Origin: Nostoc paludosum FACHB-159
GTDB taxonomy: Bacteria > Cyanobacteriota > Cyanobacteriia > Cyanobacteriales > Nostocaceae
DNA: 64,000 nucleotides
Reading direction: 5' to 3'
NCBI RefSeq assembly: GCF_014698835.1
Contig: NZ_JACJTU010000020.1
Location: 87,058 to 151,057, forward strand
In this document: positions 43,573 through 52,153 of the stretch, one piece after another
Numbering within the stretch: the stretch's first letter is position 1
Layout: each line of letters begins with the position of its first letter
The notes under the pieces: generated by a model
Database searches by the model: none
Told to the model about the DNA's origin: nothing
Seen by the model: only the letters and a program-made list of their open reading frames with translations
Position numbers and translations under genes: made by a program

Positions 43573-44898
43573 ATGGGAATGACTGAGCAACACGATTCTG
43601 ACTCTCAGCAATTCAGTGAACTCACCGATAGTGCAACCAACAAATCGGTCGGTAATCCCTGGAAAAATCGGGTTGTTGGTGCCTGGAACAAAGCAACAAC
43701 AAGTTTGACGCAATTCTTACCAGTAGAACAAGCGGCACAAACGGTTATTGAATGGTTTAGTGTCAGTGAAACTCAAGTTGCAGAGATTTTAGAGAAAGTT
43801 CGAGCCGAACTACCAACTACAGAAGCCCTGTTAATAGGTAAACCCCAAGCCGGAAAAAGCTCAATTGTGCGTGGACTGACGGGAGTTTCTGCCGAAATTG
43901 TCGGTCAAGGATTTCGCCCTCACACCCAACACACCCAGCGCTATGCCTATCCTTCCAATGACCTGCCGTTACTGATTTTTACTGATACTGTGGGATTGGG
44001 TGATGTTCGCCAGGATACTCAAACAATCATTCAAGAGTTACTTGGCGATTTGCAACAAGAGACTCGTTCCGCCAGAATCTTAGTTTTGACCGTCAAAATT
44101 AATGATTTTGCAACTGATACCCTACGACAAATTGCTCAAAAGCTGCGCCAGCAGTATCCAGATATTCCGTGTTTGTTAGCGGTTACGTGCTTACACGAAG
44201 TTTATCCCCCCGATACTGTCGATCATCCTGCTTATCCACCAGAGTTTCACCAAGTCAACCGTGCATTCACTCTTATACAAGAGACTTTTGCTGGACTGTA
44301 CGATCGCTGTGTACTCATTGACTTTACTTTAGAAGAAGATGGCTACAACCCCGTATTTTATGGCTTGGAAGCCATGAGAGATACGCTGGCAGAACTACTC
44401 CCACAAGCAGAAGCCCAAGCAATTCATCAGCTATTGAATCGGGAAGAAGCTGGTAACCAAATTGGCAACCTTTACCGCGATACAGCACGGCGTTACATTT
44501 TGCCTTTTGCGATTATGTCTGCAACCCTAGCCGCTGTGCCATTGCCATTTACCACAATGCCGGTGCTAACGGCGCTACAAGTTTCGATGGTAAGCCTGTT
44601 AGGAAAATTATACGGGCAAACACTTACGCCATCCCAAGCCGGGGGCGTTGTAAGTGCCATCGCTGGTGGTTTCCTCGCACAAGCAATCGGGCGGGAATTA
44701 GTTAAATTTATACCACTTTTCGGCAGTGCGATCGCCGCATCTTGGGCTGCCGCCTACACCTGGGCGTTAGGGGAAGCAGCCTGCGTTTACTTTGGCGATT
44801 TAATGGGAGGTAAAAAACCAGATCCCCAGAGAATTCAGTCAGTGATGCAAGAAGCTTTTAAGGCAGCACAAGAACGTTTTAAAGGAATTAAACGTTAA
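43573..44898 (+). CDS. Membrane GTPase with DUF697-like C-terminal domain
   Basis: A 441-residue protein. The Era-like GTPase part shows G1 GKPQAGKSS (89-97), G2 Thr near GFRPHTQHT and G3 DTVG (138-141). The G4 motif is not recognisable (LLAVTCLHEV where NKxD would be). The C-terminal 160 residues contain hydrophobic helices (PFAIMSATLAAVPLPFTTMP; AGGVVSAIAGGFLAQAIGRE; IPLFGSAIAASWAAAYTWAL) typical of DUF697 domains, which attach such GTPases to membranes. The start used gives MGMTEQHD; the second ATG two codons on is equally possible. It is divergent from the dynamin trio, and a functional link is inferred only from proximity. Confidence 0.82.
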   Translation: MGMTEQHDSDSQQFSELTDSATNKSVGNPWKNRVVGAWNKATTSLTQFLPVEQAAQTVIEWFSVSETQVAEILEKVRAELPTTEALLIGKPQAGKSSIVRGLTGVSAEIVGQGFRPHTQHTQRYAYPSNDLPLLIFTDTVGLGDVRQDTQTIIQELLGDLQQETRSARILVLTVKINDFATDTLRQIAQKLRQQYPDIPCLLAVTCLHEVYPPDTVDHPAYPPEFHQVNRAFTLIQETFAGLYDRCVLIDFTLEEDGYNPVFYGLEAMRDTLAELLPQAEAQAIHQLLNREEAGNQIGNLYRDTARRYILPFAIMSATLAAVPLPFTTMPVLTALQVSMVSLLGKLYGQTLTPSQAGGVVSAIAGGFLAQAIGRELVKFIPLFGSAIAASWAAAYTWALGEAACVYFGDLMGGKKPDPQRIQSVMQEAFKAAQERFKGIKR

Positions 44899-45062
44899 CA
44901 TTCAGCAATTTCTTTCTCAAAACAAACACTCAGTGAATCACCCAATTCATTAATATTTTTGAGCATAATATACCAAAAATTCAACCTAAAGTTTCAAAAT
45001 AAAAGTTACACAATAATTACTAGTAAATTCGTAATATTTGTGTAGAAAAAAGTTATAAAATC

Positions 45063-45710
45063 ATGCACAATCGAACTTGGCAGCCACCTGATTTTGTTCA
45101 ACTCAACGGTCAATTTGTCACACTTAATCCCTTAATTCCACAAAGAGATATAGATGCTTTATATGCAGCTTCACACGGGAGTCCTGAAAAAGAAGCTGTA
45201 TGGAATTATTTATTTTACGGGCCATTTGATAGCCTTTCGACAATGAAAGACTGGATGGAAACAAACCTAACAGGTAAATCCGATCCTCTGACTTGGACAG
45301 TGTTTGAAAACTCAGCAAATACTCCAGTGGGGATTGTAGCATTACTAGCGATCGCTCACAATCACGGCCGTGCTGAAATCGGTCATGTATGGTTTACTCC
45401 CGCAGTCCACAAAACTAAAGTCAATACAGAATCACAGTTTTTATTACTTCAACATCTTTTCGATCGCCATTGTTATCGTAGAGTCGAATGGAAATGTGAT
45501 TCTCTCAACCATGCAAGTCGGACTGCTGCTGCACGAATGGGATTCATTTATGAAGGTCGTTTCCGACAACATATGTTTGTGCGTGGAAAAAACAGAGATA
45601 CCGATTGGTTTGCCATGACAGATAAAGAATGGCCGCGCTGTAAAACGAATTTTGAAAGATGGCTTTATTCCAATGAAAAAATTTCTTTAATGGAACTAAA
45701 TAATAGTTAG
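45063..45710 (+). CDS. GNAT family N-acetyltransferase, RimL-like
   Basis: A 215-residue acetyltransferase of the RimJ/RimL type. It opens with FVQLNGQFVTLNPLIPQRDI, followed by SDPLTWTVFENSANTPVGIV and RAEIGHVWFTPAVHKTKVNTE (the substrate/cofactor strand). It closes with YRRVEWKCDSLNHASRTAAA and MGFIYEGRFRQHMFVRGKNRDTDW. The HKTxxNTE and RDTDW strings occur in a subgroup often annotated as N-acetyltransferases acting on small molecules or protein N-termini; the substrate is unknown. Monocistronic, followed by GGCAAGA repeats. Confidence 0.85.
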   Translation: MHNRTWQPPDFVQLNGQFVTLNPLIPQRDIDALYAASHGSPEKEAVWNYLFYGPFDSLSTMKDWMETNLTGKSDPLTWTVFENSANTPVGIVALLAIAHNHGRAEIGHVWFTPAVHKTKVNTESQFLLLQHLFDRHCYRRVEWKCDSLNHASRTAAARMGFIYEGRFRQHMFVRGKNRDTDWFAMTDKEWPRCKTNFERWLYSNEKISLMELNNS

Positions 45711-45833
45711 TGGCAAGAGGCAAGAGGCAAGAGGCAATAGGCAATAGATAACATTCCTACTAACGTTCTGAATTCCTCTTCACAAATTAGCTGAACTTGG
45801 TAGAATCAAAACGATACTACTGCAAGTGAAGCA

Positions 45834-46199
45834 ATGAATTCAAACGTAATCGGCGGAGAACTAGAAGTTTGCTGCACTTCCCCCATGACTGGGTTTTACC
45901 GAGATGGCTTGTGTCGTACAGGTGGTCAAGATTTTGGCTCACACGTTATATGTGCCGAATTAACACAAGAGTTTCTTGAGTTTACCAAATCGCGTGGTAA
46001 TGACCTGAGTACACCTGCTCCTGAATATAATTTTCCTGGACTCAAAAAAGGCGATCGCTGGTGTTTATGTGCTTCTCGCTGGCAAGAAGCCCTCGAAGCC
46101 GGCGTTGCTCCCCCAGTAATCCTTTCAGCAACTCACCCTAGAGCTTTAGAAGTAGTCTCCTTCGACGATCTCAAAAAACACGCCCTAACTTCTTCTTGA
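45834..46199 (+). CDS. DUF2237 family protein
   Basis: A 121-residue protein matching DUF2237 by its opening GGELEVCCTSPMTGFYRDG and by CRTGGQDFGSHVICAELTQE, followed by FPGLKKGDRWCLCASRWQEA and APPVILSATHPRALEVV. The family is small, soluble and cysteine-bearing, with no established function. The length is complete. It is separated from the GNAT gene by 123 bp of GGCAAGA-type repeats and is convergent with the hybrid kinase across a short CCCCGTGTCCCCGCG repeat. Confidence 0.9.
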   Translation: MNSNVIGGELEVCCTSPMTGFYRDGLCRTGGQDFGSHVICAELTQEFLEFTKSRGNDLSTPAPEYNFPGLKKGDRWCLCASRWQEALEAGVAPPVILSATHPRALEVVSFDDLKKHALTSS

Positions 46200-46268
46200 T
46201 TAGTCATTAGTCATTCTCCACGTCCCCGTGTCCCCGCGTCCCCGTGTCTCTCATCTCCCCAATCCCCA

Positions 46269-48446
46269 CTAACTCACGGGGACTTCCACAGGTAGTTTCA
46301 ACACATTAACAACCACACCAATTAATTTAGTGGGGTCAATTGGTTTCGGCAGATGCTGTTGAAATCCGGCTGCAAGTGCTTGTAAGCGGTCTTCATCTCG
46401 TGTATATGCAGTTAAAGCGATCGCGGGAATGCGTCCCCCTTTTTCTGGTTCTAAAGAACGCAGTTTACGAATTAGCGTATAACCGTCTTGCTCTGACATA
46501 CCGATGTCGCTAATCAAAATATCTGGTTTGGTTTGTTCTAGTACTGCTAAGGCTTCATCCACTGATGACACCGCAGTGGCAACGGCGCCATAGTCCTCAA
46601 ACATAAAGCTGAGAAAATTACGGGTATCTGTTTCATCATCTACAACTAAAACCTTTAATCCCGCCAGGGGAGTAGAAGCCCCAAGGGAGGAAATTTCTCC
46701 TGCTTCTTTAGTGCCTTTGTTAGCTCGATTGTCTTGTAGCAATGGCAGTCTCACAGTAAAGGTTGCTCCCTGTTCTGTGCCTGGACTTTCGGCACAGATG
46801 GTCCCCTTGTGAAGTTCCACTAAGTGACGGACGATGGCTAGTCCTAGTCCTAGTCCATTGTGCGATCGCGTTGTGGTACTGTCTGCTTGCCGGAAACGCT
46901 CGAATACTTTCGGTAAAAACTCTGGACTAATGCCAATGCCTGTATCGATTACTTGAATTTGGGCGTATTGGAATTTTGGATTTTGGGCTTCGGCTTCGCT
47001 AACTCGAACGTTTTTGGATTTTGGATTACTAGTTTCATCAGTGTTTGAATTGGAATTTTTATCTTTAGATTCCAATGCCAAAGAAGCTTGATTACTCGCT
47101 AAATCAGGGCTATCGTTAATTGAATATCCAAAATAGGTAGATAATCTGACTTCTACCCTACCACCTTTGGGTGTAAACTTAATGGCGTTGGTTAATAGAT
47201 TCCATACAACTTGCTGTAAACGGGCTGGATCGCCATACACTGAACCAACCGAAGTATCCAAGACAGTATTTAATTGAATAGCTTTTGCTTCTGCTAAAGG
47301 ACGCACTGCTTCTAGGGCTGCCTCCATCACCGAGATCAGATTCACAGCACATATATTTAATCGCAACTGACCGCGGATAATCCTTGATACATCTAAGATA
47401 TCCTCAATTAGTTGCATCTGAGATGTGGCGTTGCGTTCGATCGCCTCTAGGGCGCGGGCAGTGGCTTTATCGTCAAGTTTCTTAGAACGCAGGATTTTTG
47501 ACCAGCCAAGCATGGAAGTTAGGGGTGTGCGGAGTTCGTGGGAGAGAACCGCGAGAAATTCATCTTTCATGCGATTTGCCGCTTCAGCTTCCTGTCTTGC
47601 TGTTTGTTCTCGAATTACTTGAGCGCGGACTTCTTCGGCTTGCTTGCGTTCAGTAATATCTTCGAGAGTGCCTACATACCCCAGTAATTCCCCTTGACCG
47701 GAAAGCATCGGTGATGAGCGAACCTGAACCCAACGAACGCTGCTATGAACAGTTTGAAAACGAAATTCTTCGGAGTAGTCGCGACCTTCATTAATATAGG
47801 CAGCCCAGCTATTAACTGCTCGTTCTCTATCTTCAGGATGAACAGATTCCAGCCAACTCTTTTCTACGCTCTGTGCCGCTTTCACTCCACAAATTGTCTG
47901 ATAACGCGGATTGGTATACCTACACCGTCCTTCTGTATCAATTTCAAAAATGCCAACTGGCGAACAAGTACTCAGGGAACGAAATCTCTCTTCACTTTGT
48001 CTGAGTTCGGCATTAACAGCTACTAGTTGGGCTGCTTGTAGTTTGACGGCTTCTGTTTTCTTAAATAATTCTGCAAATACTGTGACTTTTGAAGTTAAGA
48101 TATTCGGGTCCAGGGGCTTGAGTAAATAATCCACTGCACCCAACGCATAGCCTTTAAACAGCATTTGGTCGCTGGTGCTGAAGGCGGTAAGAAAGATGAT
48201 TGGTGTATGACGCGATCGCCCCCGATTGCGAATCAAAGTAGCAGTTTCAAAGCCGTCCATCCCTGGCATTTGCACATCCAGCAAAATCACTGCAAAATCC
48301 TGATGCAGCAGACACCTTAAAGCTTCTTCCCCAGAAGTAGCTCTCACCAGATTCTCACCTAGTTTTTCTAGGATTGCCTCTAGTGCGAGTAAATTTTCCA
48401 GCTTATCATCTACCAGGAGGATGTTTACTTTGGGTTCCATCTGCAT
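46269..48446 (-). CDS. Hybrid histidine kinase (REC-PAS-HisKA-HATPase-REC)
   Basis: From ATG at 48446 (MQMEPKVNILLVDD) it has 725 residues and starts 4 bp after the CheB stop; the frame is open 16 codons further but would then overlap CheB. Domains: receiver 8-125 (LLDVQMPGMDG), coiled coil, PAS/PAC 150-270, DHp with VLSHELRTPLTSM near 310, ATPase with NLLTNAIKFTPKGG and DTGIGIS, and a C-terminal receiver (LISDIGMSEQDG) about 605-720. A roughly 50-residue low-complexity insertion (DNA about 46960-47110, NSNSNTDETSNPKSKN and so on) lies just before DTGIGI, the same place as in the giant kinase. Its C-terminal receiver is a near copy of the 183-residue response regulator. Confidence 0.92.
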   Translation of the reverse strand: MQMEPKVNILLVDDKLENLLALEAILEKLGENLVRATSGEEALRCLLHQDFAVILLDVQMPGMDGFETATLIRNRGRSRHTPIIFLTAFSTSDQMLFKGYALGAVDYLLKPLDPNILTSKVTVFAELFKKTEAVKLQAAQLVAVNAELRQSEERFRSLSTCSPVGIFEIDTEGRCRYTNPRYQTICGVKAAQSVEKSWLESVHPEDRERAVNSWAAYINEGRDYSEEFRFQTVHSSVRWVQVRSSPMLSGQGELLGYVGTLEDITERKQAEEVRAQVIREQTARQEAEAANRMKDEFLAVLSHELRTPLTSMLGWSKILRSKKLDDKATARALEAIERNATSQMQLIEDILDVSRIIRGQLRLNICAVNLISVMEAALEAVRPLAEAKAIQLNTVLDTSVGSVYGDPARLQQVVWNLLTNAIKFTPKGGRVEVRLSTYFGYSINDSPDLASNQASLALESKDKNSNSNTDETSNPKSKNVRVSEAEAQNPKFQYAQIQVIDTGIGISPEFLPKVFERFRQADSTTTRSHNGLGLGLAIVRHLVELHKGTICAESPGTEQGATFTVRLPLLQDNRANKGTKEAGEISSLGASTPLAGLKVLVVDDETDTRNFLSFMFEDYGAVATAVSSVDEALAVLEQTKPDILISDIGMSEQDGYTLIRKLRSLEPEKGGRIPAIALTAYTRDEDRLQALAAGFQQHLPKPIDPTKLIGVVVNVLKLPVEVPVS
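46960..47110. repeat. Dispersed repeat inserted in frame in a kinase ATPase domain
   Basis: Plus-strand DNA here reads AATTTTGGATTTTGGGCTTC then GGCTTCGCTAACTCGAACG and TTTTTGGATTTTGGATTACT. The TTTGGATTTTGGATT type also fills the spacer at 34620-34800, and GCTTCGCTAACG is a known short repeat motif. Frame is preserved through the ATPase domain, adding residues rich in Asn, Ser and Lys. Confidence 0.8.
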
Positions 48447-48450
48447 GGGT

Positions 48451-49044
48451 TCATTTCCGTGATAAATAACAAAGCTTGACCATTTGGTCAGCAATGTCTC
48501 TTAGTGTCAAAATCCAGTCTACTGCAACAGCTGAAATTGCTGCCTCTGGCATAATGCAGCTCTCTGCTGTGGCGGGTTCCTGTACAATAGTGATTCCCCC
48601 CCGCGCTTTTACTTTTTTTAAACCTTCCATACCATCTTGGTTGGCTCCTGTCAATATTATACCGATAACTTGTTCGCCATAGATATCGGCTGCCGACTCA
48701 AACAACACATCGATTGATGGTCGGGCATAGGAAACAGGCTCATCAGTGGAAAGAGCAAAGTGACCTGGTTCAACAAGTAAATGATAATCTGCTGGAGCCA
48801 GGTAGATATGTCTTGGTAGTATTTCGTCTTTGTCTTCCACTTCTCGAATTGGTAAGGAAATTGATTCTTGTAATAGTTGCCGGAGTGTGCTGTTCGACTC
48901 TTTGTGACGGTGTTGCACGATCGCGATCGGTACTGGAAAATCCGCTGGCAAACTTTGGAGAATGATTTTCAGTGCCGATAATCCACCTAATGAAGTACCA
49001 ATCACTACAATTTTAAATGCCACTAATTTAGGCCTCATACCCAC
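48451..49044 (-). CDS. CheB-type protein-glutamate methylesterase domain protein
   Basis: A 197-residue stand-alone methylesterase domain without the usual CheB receiver. Catalytic triad candidates: Ser in VVIGTSLGGLSAL, His in AIVQHRHKES, Asp in ILTGANQDGMEG. Also visible are IYLAPADYHLLVEP and PEAAISAVAVD. Family members demethylate chemoreceptor glutamates. Here no CheR or receptor gene is next to it; instead it is translated immediately before a hybrid kinase (4-bp gap). This CheB-like/hybrid kinase pairing is found in several bacteria, where the methylesterase may act on the kinase sensory domains. That role is inferred. Confidence 0.9.
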   Translation of the reverse strand: MGMRPKLVAFKIVVIGTSLGGLSALKIILQSLPADFPVPIAIVQHRHKESNSTLRQLLQESISLPIREVEDKDEILPRHIYLAPADYHLLVEPGHFALSTDEPVSYARPSIDVLFESAADIYGEQVIGIILTGANQDGMEGLKKVKARGGITIVQEPATAESCIMPEAAISAVAVDWILTLRDIADQMVKLCYLSRK

Positions 49045-50007
49045 CGAATATGGTTATAGGGGATAGGGCATAGGGCATAGGGCATTAGTTAGTAATTCTT
49101 ATCCCTTGCTATCTCATCTCCCTTGTCTCCCTCATCTTCCATCTTCCCATTCCGTAAAGACGCGATGAATAGCGTCTTTACCCACAACTATTGAAGATTA
49201 TATATTTTTGTGATTTACTTTACAAATAAATATTTGGTAAATGTGAAATAGTTTACATAAAAGTATTGTATTTATGTTTAATAATATTTTAATTATGCTA
49301 ATTTAGATACATAAAAAAACTATTTTTCTTGCTAGATAAACAATTTTTAAAGTTTTATTTTTTATTTTTTTGACAATTCATAAAAATTTACTTAAGCTAA
49401 AAGATAGGTTAAGCCAATAAACAAACAACAGCGACTTTGTTTAGGTAGATTAACAATTGCTGTTGTAGATTGTCGGCATGAGGGAAGGAATCTCCAGTAA
49501 AAATATTGTCTGTAGGCAAACTCACCAGATTTGACTACCAAAAGCTAAGACATGACTAAACATATTGCACCGCGCAAATATTAAATCAGCGAACAGCGAT
49601 CGAGGTTTTAAGGGGGACTGATAAGAGAAGAATTCAGAATTGGTGAATTAATTAGGTTTGGATAACCAAACTTGATAATTTGAACAAAATCAATCAGAGG
49701 TAGAAGCATTGATTTTGCAACCATTCTGGCTACTAATGACTGATTTTTGAGAATTCTTACCTGAGAACTAATAACTGCTGAACAGATTCCGGTCATTTAT
49801 AGATGGATACTTGTGGTGATGTTAAGCCGTTACCTTTTTAATTTGCACAGTCACTTATGCTGTTGACAGTTGACGGTTGAGAGTTAACTATCAGAGGTTA
49901 ACAGCCAACAACAAAAAATGTGCAAGTTATATGGGCGACAGCTTAGTGAGTGTCCATAAAAGTTTGAAGTTTAGTTCCAGTGCGGTAAATATGTCCAGGA
50001 GAACACA
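49045..50007. other. Long intergenic region ahead of the oxidase operon
   Basis: About 960 bp without a convincing gene. It contains GGGCATAGGGCAT repeats (49065-49085), a hairpin GTAAAGACGC / GCGTCTTTAC (49154-49163 with 49172-49181), an AT-rich stretch (49190-49420), and a fragment with GTTGACGGTTGAGAGTTAAC (49864-49883). The long leader probably carries the promoter of the respiratory operon. I looked for an NtcA site (GTA-N8-TAC) and found none that could be defended. Confidence 0.6.
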
Positions 50008-50508
50008 ATGCTTGAGTATTTTACATCTTTGAATGACCATAATTTGCCGTATCCAGATACGATACACCCCATCGTTGTCCACTTCGTAATTGCGATGGTC
50101 TTGTTTTCCTTTTTTTGCGATGTAGTTGGCTATTTCACTGGTAAAACTCGCCTTTTTGAAGTGAGTTGGTGGAATATGTTTGTCGCCACGATCGCCATTT
50201 TCGTCGCCATTGTTTTTGGTCAGTTAGAAGCTGGTTTAGCACAGCCTTACAGCCTAGCTAAATCGGTGCTGAATTTGCATACATTAATTGGTTGGTCACT
50301 TTCAGGAATCATCGCCGCCATTACAGCTTGGCGCTATGTAATTCGTACCCGTAACCCGCAAAAAGTACCGATTTCTTATCTGGGAGCCGGACTAGTTTTA
50401 ACTTTAATAGTTGGCTTGCAGGTATATCTCGGAGATCAACTTGTTTGGGTGTATGGACTGCATACAGTACCAGTTGTGGAAGCCGTAAAGGATGGTTTAT
50501 TGCCATGA
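50008..50508 (+). CDS. DUF2231-type four-helix membrane protein, first oxidase operon gene
   Basis: A 166-residue membrane protein beginning with a short polar part, then the conserved YPDTIHPIVVHFVIAMVLFS (HP..VHF is the DUF2231 hallmark). Three more hydrophobic helices follow (MFVATIAIFVAIVFGQLEAG; LNLHTLIGWSLSGIIAAITA; YLGAGLVLTLIVGLQVYLGD). The conserved histidines in helices 1 and 3 suggest heme or quinone binding, but this is inference. It overlaps the next gene by ATGA, so the two are translationally coupled. Two such genes upstream of an alternative oxidase is, from memory, the layout of the heterocyst Cox3 cluster in Anabaena-type cyanobacteria. Confidence 0.85.
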   Translation: MLEYFTSLNDHNLPYPDTIHPIVVHFVIAMVLFSFFCDVVGYFTGKTRLFEVSWWNMFVATIAIFVAIVFGQLEAGLAQPYSLAKSVLNLHTLIGWSLSGIIAAITAWRYVIRTRNPQKVPISYLGAGLVLTLIVGLQVYLGDQLVWVYGLHTVPVVEAVKDGLLP

Positions 50509-51122
50509 ACTCAGAACTGATTGACCAATTGAACGGACAACTAGGCGCAAACGGACTACCTTATACGATTCCCATTCATCCCAACTTAGTCCATCTGACA
50601 CTAGGTTTATTCATCATCGGTATCACCTTCGATATTGTCGGTGTTTTGTTCCCCTTCCAAAAATGGGTGTTCAAATTTTTGGGAATTACCGTCGAACGTG
50701 ACAACTTCTTTGAAGTTGGCTGGTACAACATGTTCGCTTCCAGCATCATTACATTTTTCACCGTGGGAGCAGGTTTTTACGAAATGCTGTTGGCAACACC
50801 ACCAGCTGAGGTGAAAAGTGCCTGGGGATTGCAGGCAATGGAAACCATGCTTTGGCATGGTGTCGGTGGTGTGTTCTTATTAGCAGTAATTGTTGTCATG
50901 ACCATCTGGAGAGGATGGCAGCGCTTCGTTTGGAGCAAACAAGAATATAGACAGACAACAAGACAAGTGCAATGGAGTTATTTACTCACAGGCCTAGCCG
51001 TCATGTTCCTGATGTTCCTCCACGGCACACTAGGAGCGCAACTGGCTACCGAGTTTGGCGTCCACAACACAGCAGATAGACTACTACAACTAGGCCAAGA
51101 CCTCAACACAACACTCAAATAA
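50505..51122 (+). CDS. DUF2231-type membrane protein, second oxidase operon gene
   Basis: From ATG at 50505 (MNSELIDQLNGQLGANGLPY) the product has 205 residues; the start codon overlaps the previous stop (ATGA). It shares the family layout: PYTIPIHPNLVHLTLGLFII for helix 1, VGWYNMFASSIITFFTVGAG for helix 2, MLWHGVGGVFLLAVIVVMTI for helix 3 and SYLLTGLAVMFLMFLHGTLG for helix 4. It is therefore a diverged duplicate of its neighbour, likely forming a heterodimer in the cytoplasmic or thylakoid membrane. Longer openings upstream in this frame would lie inside the previous gene and are rejected. Confidence 0.87.
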   Translation: MNSELIDQLNGQLGANGLPYTIPIHPNLVHLTLGLFIIGITFDIVGVLFPFQKWVFKFLGITVERDNFFEVGWYNMFASSIITFFTVGAGFYEMLLATPPAEVKSAWGLQAMETMLWHGVGGVFLLAVIVVMTIWRGWQRFVWSKQEYRQTTRQVQWSYLLTGLAVMFLMFLHGTLGAQLATEFGVHNTADRLLQLGQDLNTTLK

Positions 51123-51205
51123 GTCATTAATCATTGGTCATCAGTCATTAGTAAATAACCAATGCCCCATGCCCAATGCCCAATGCCCAACATCCAATAT
51201 TGACC

Positions 51206-52132
51206 ATGAAAATCCAGAAGATTTTAAATGTTTTAACGCTGCTTACAGGCGCGATCGCAGTTACCGCTACAAGTCTGTGGATCGGCAAACAAGCTTACTC
51301 TTGGCTTCCTCCACAAGCAGCAGCTGAATCCCAACTAATTGATAATTTGATTAGTTTCTTAGTAACCCTTGGTAGCTTCATCTTTTTGGGAGTAACGAGT
51401 ACTTTGATGTATTCTGTAATCTTCCATCGCGCAGTTAAAGATGACTTTACCGACGGCCCCGCAATTGAAGGTAATATCACCCTAGAAGTTGTCTGGACAG
51501 CAATCCCAATTTTGTTGGTGTTTTGGATTGCAGGTTACAGCTACCAAGTTTACGAGCAAATGGGAATTCAAGGCCCCTCCCAACTAGTTCACCTGCATAA
51601 TCCCTTGGGAATGGAATCGGCTTATGCAGCAACGAAAGATTCACCAGATACAGCTTTAGCTGAACCAGTAGAAAAAATTGACGTACTAGCCAAACAATGG
51701 GCTTGGGTCTTCCATTACCCAGAAAAAGATGTTACTAGTACTGAATTGCATTTACCGAGCGATCGCCGGGTGCGTTTAGCGCTAAACTCAGAAGACGTTC
51801 TCCACGGGTTTTATATTCCTGCATTTCGTCTCAAACAGGATATTATTCCCAACCACAATATTGACTTTGAATTTACTCCCGTCCGTCCCGGTCAATACCG
51901 ATTGACAGATTCCCAATACAGTGGCACATATTTTGCAACCATGCAGGCCAATGTGATTGTCGAATCTCCTGAAGAATACCATCAATGGCTATCCCAAGCC
52001 GCAACCCAAAAGCCATCCCCAGCCAAAAACCAGGCAGCTTCTGAGTATGCTCAAACATCCAATCAATCAGTCCAAACTGGTTGGGCCACAGTTCCCCCTG
52101 CTGCACCTCCTCTGGTCAATTCCCCTGGTTGA
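51206..52132 (+). CDS. ctaC: Alternative terminal oxidase subunit II lacking the CuA site
   Basis: From ATG at 51206 it has 308 residues. The ATG ten codons upstream lies inside a GCCCAATGCCCAA repeat and is rejected. There are two N-terminal membrane helices (LNVLTLLTGAIAVTATSLWI; NLISFLVTLGSFIFLGVTST), followed by a cupredoxin domain (KQWAWVFHYPE, NSEDVLHGFYIPAFRLKQDI). CuA normally uses CxExCxxxH and M. Here the segment reads DSQYSGTYFATM (235-246): both Cys and the second His are gone, while H200 and M246 remain. So it cannot take electrons from cytochrome c by CuA, which fits the cyanobacterial ARTO/quinol-type oxidase. A Pro/Gln-rich tail ends it. The symbol follows the family, not an experiment. 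Confidence 0.93.
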   Translation: MKIQKILNVLTLLTGAIAVTATSLWIGKQAYSWLPPQAAAESQLIDNLISFLVTLGSFIFLGVTSTLMYSVIFHRAVKDDFTDGPAIEGNITLEVVWTAIPILLVFWIAGYSYQVYEQMGIQGPSQLVHLHNPLGMESAYAATKDSPDTALAEPVEKIDVLAKQWAWVFHYPEKDVTSTELHLPSDRRVRLALNSEDVLHGFYIPAFRLKQDIIPNHNIDFEFTPVRPGQYRLTDSQYSGTYFATMQANVIVESPEEYHQWLSQAATQKPSPAKNQAASEYAQTSNQSVQTGWATVPPAAPPLVNSPG

Positions 52133-52153
52133 AAAACCCATCTCCCGACCCTT

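Noticed and set aside
49786..49815. TCCGGT followed by an AT-rich box as a heterocyst-type promoter for the oxidase operon
   Set aside because: The hexamer differs from the TCCGGA motif I recall and the spacing to a -10-like box is poor; not defensible without transcript starts.
51176..51205. Longer N-terminus for oxidase subunit II
   Set aside because: These codons lie in a GCCCAATGCCCAA repeat; ATG at 51206 starts a normal signal/anchor helix.
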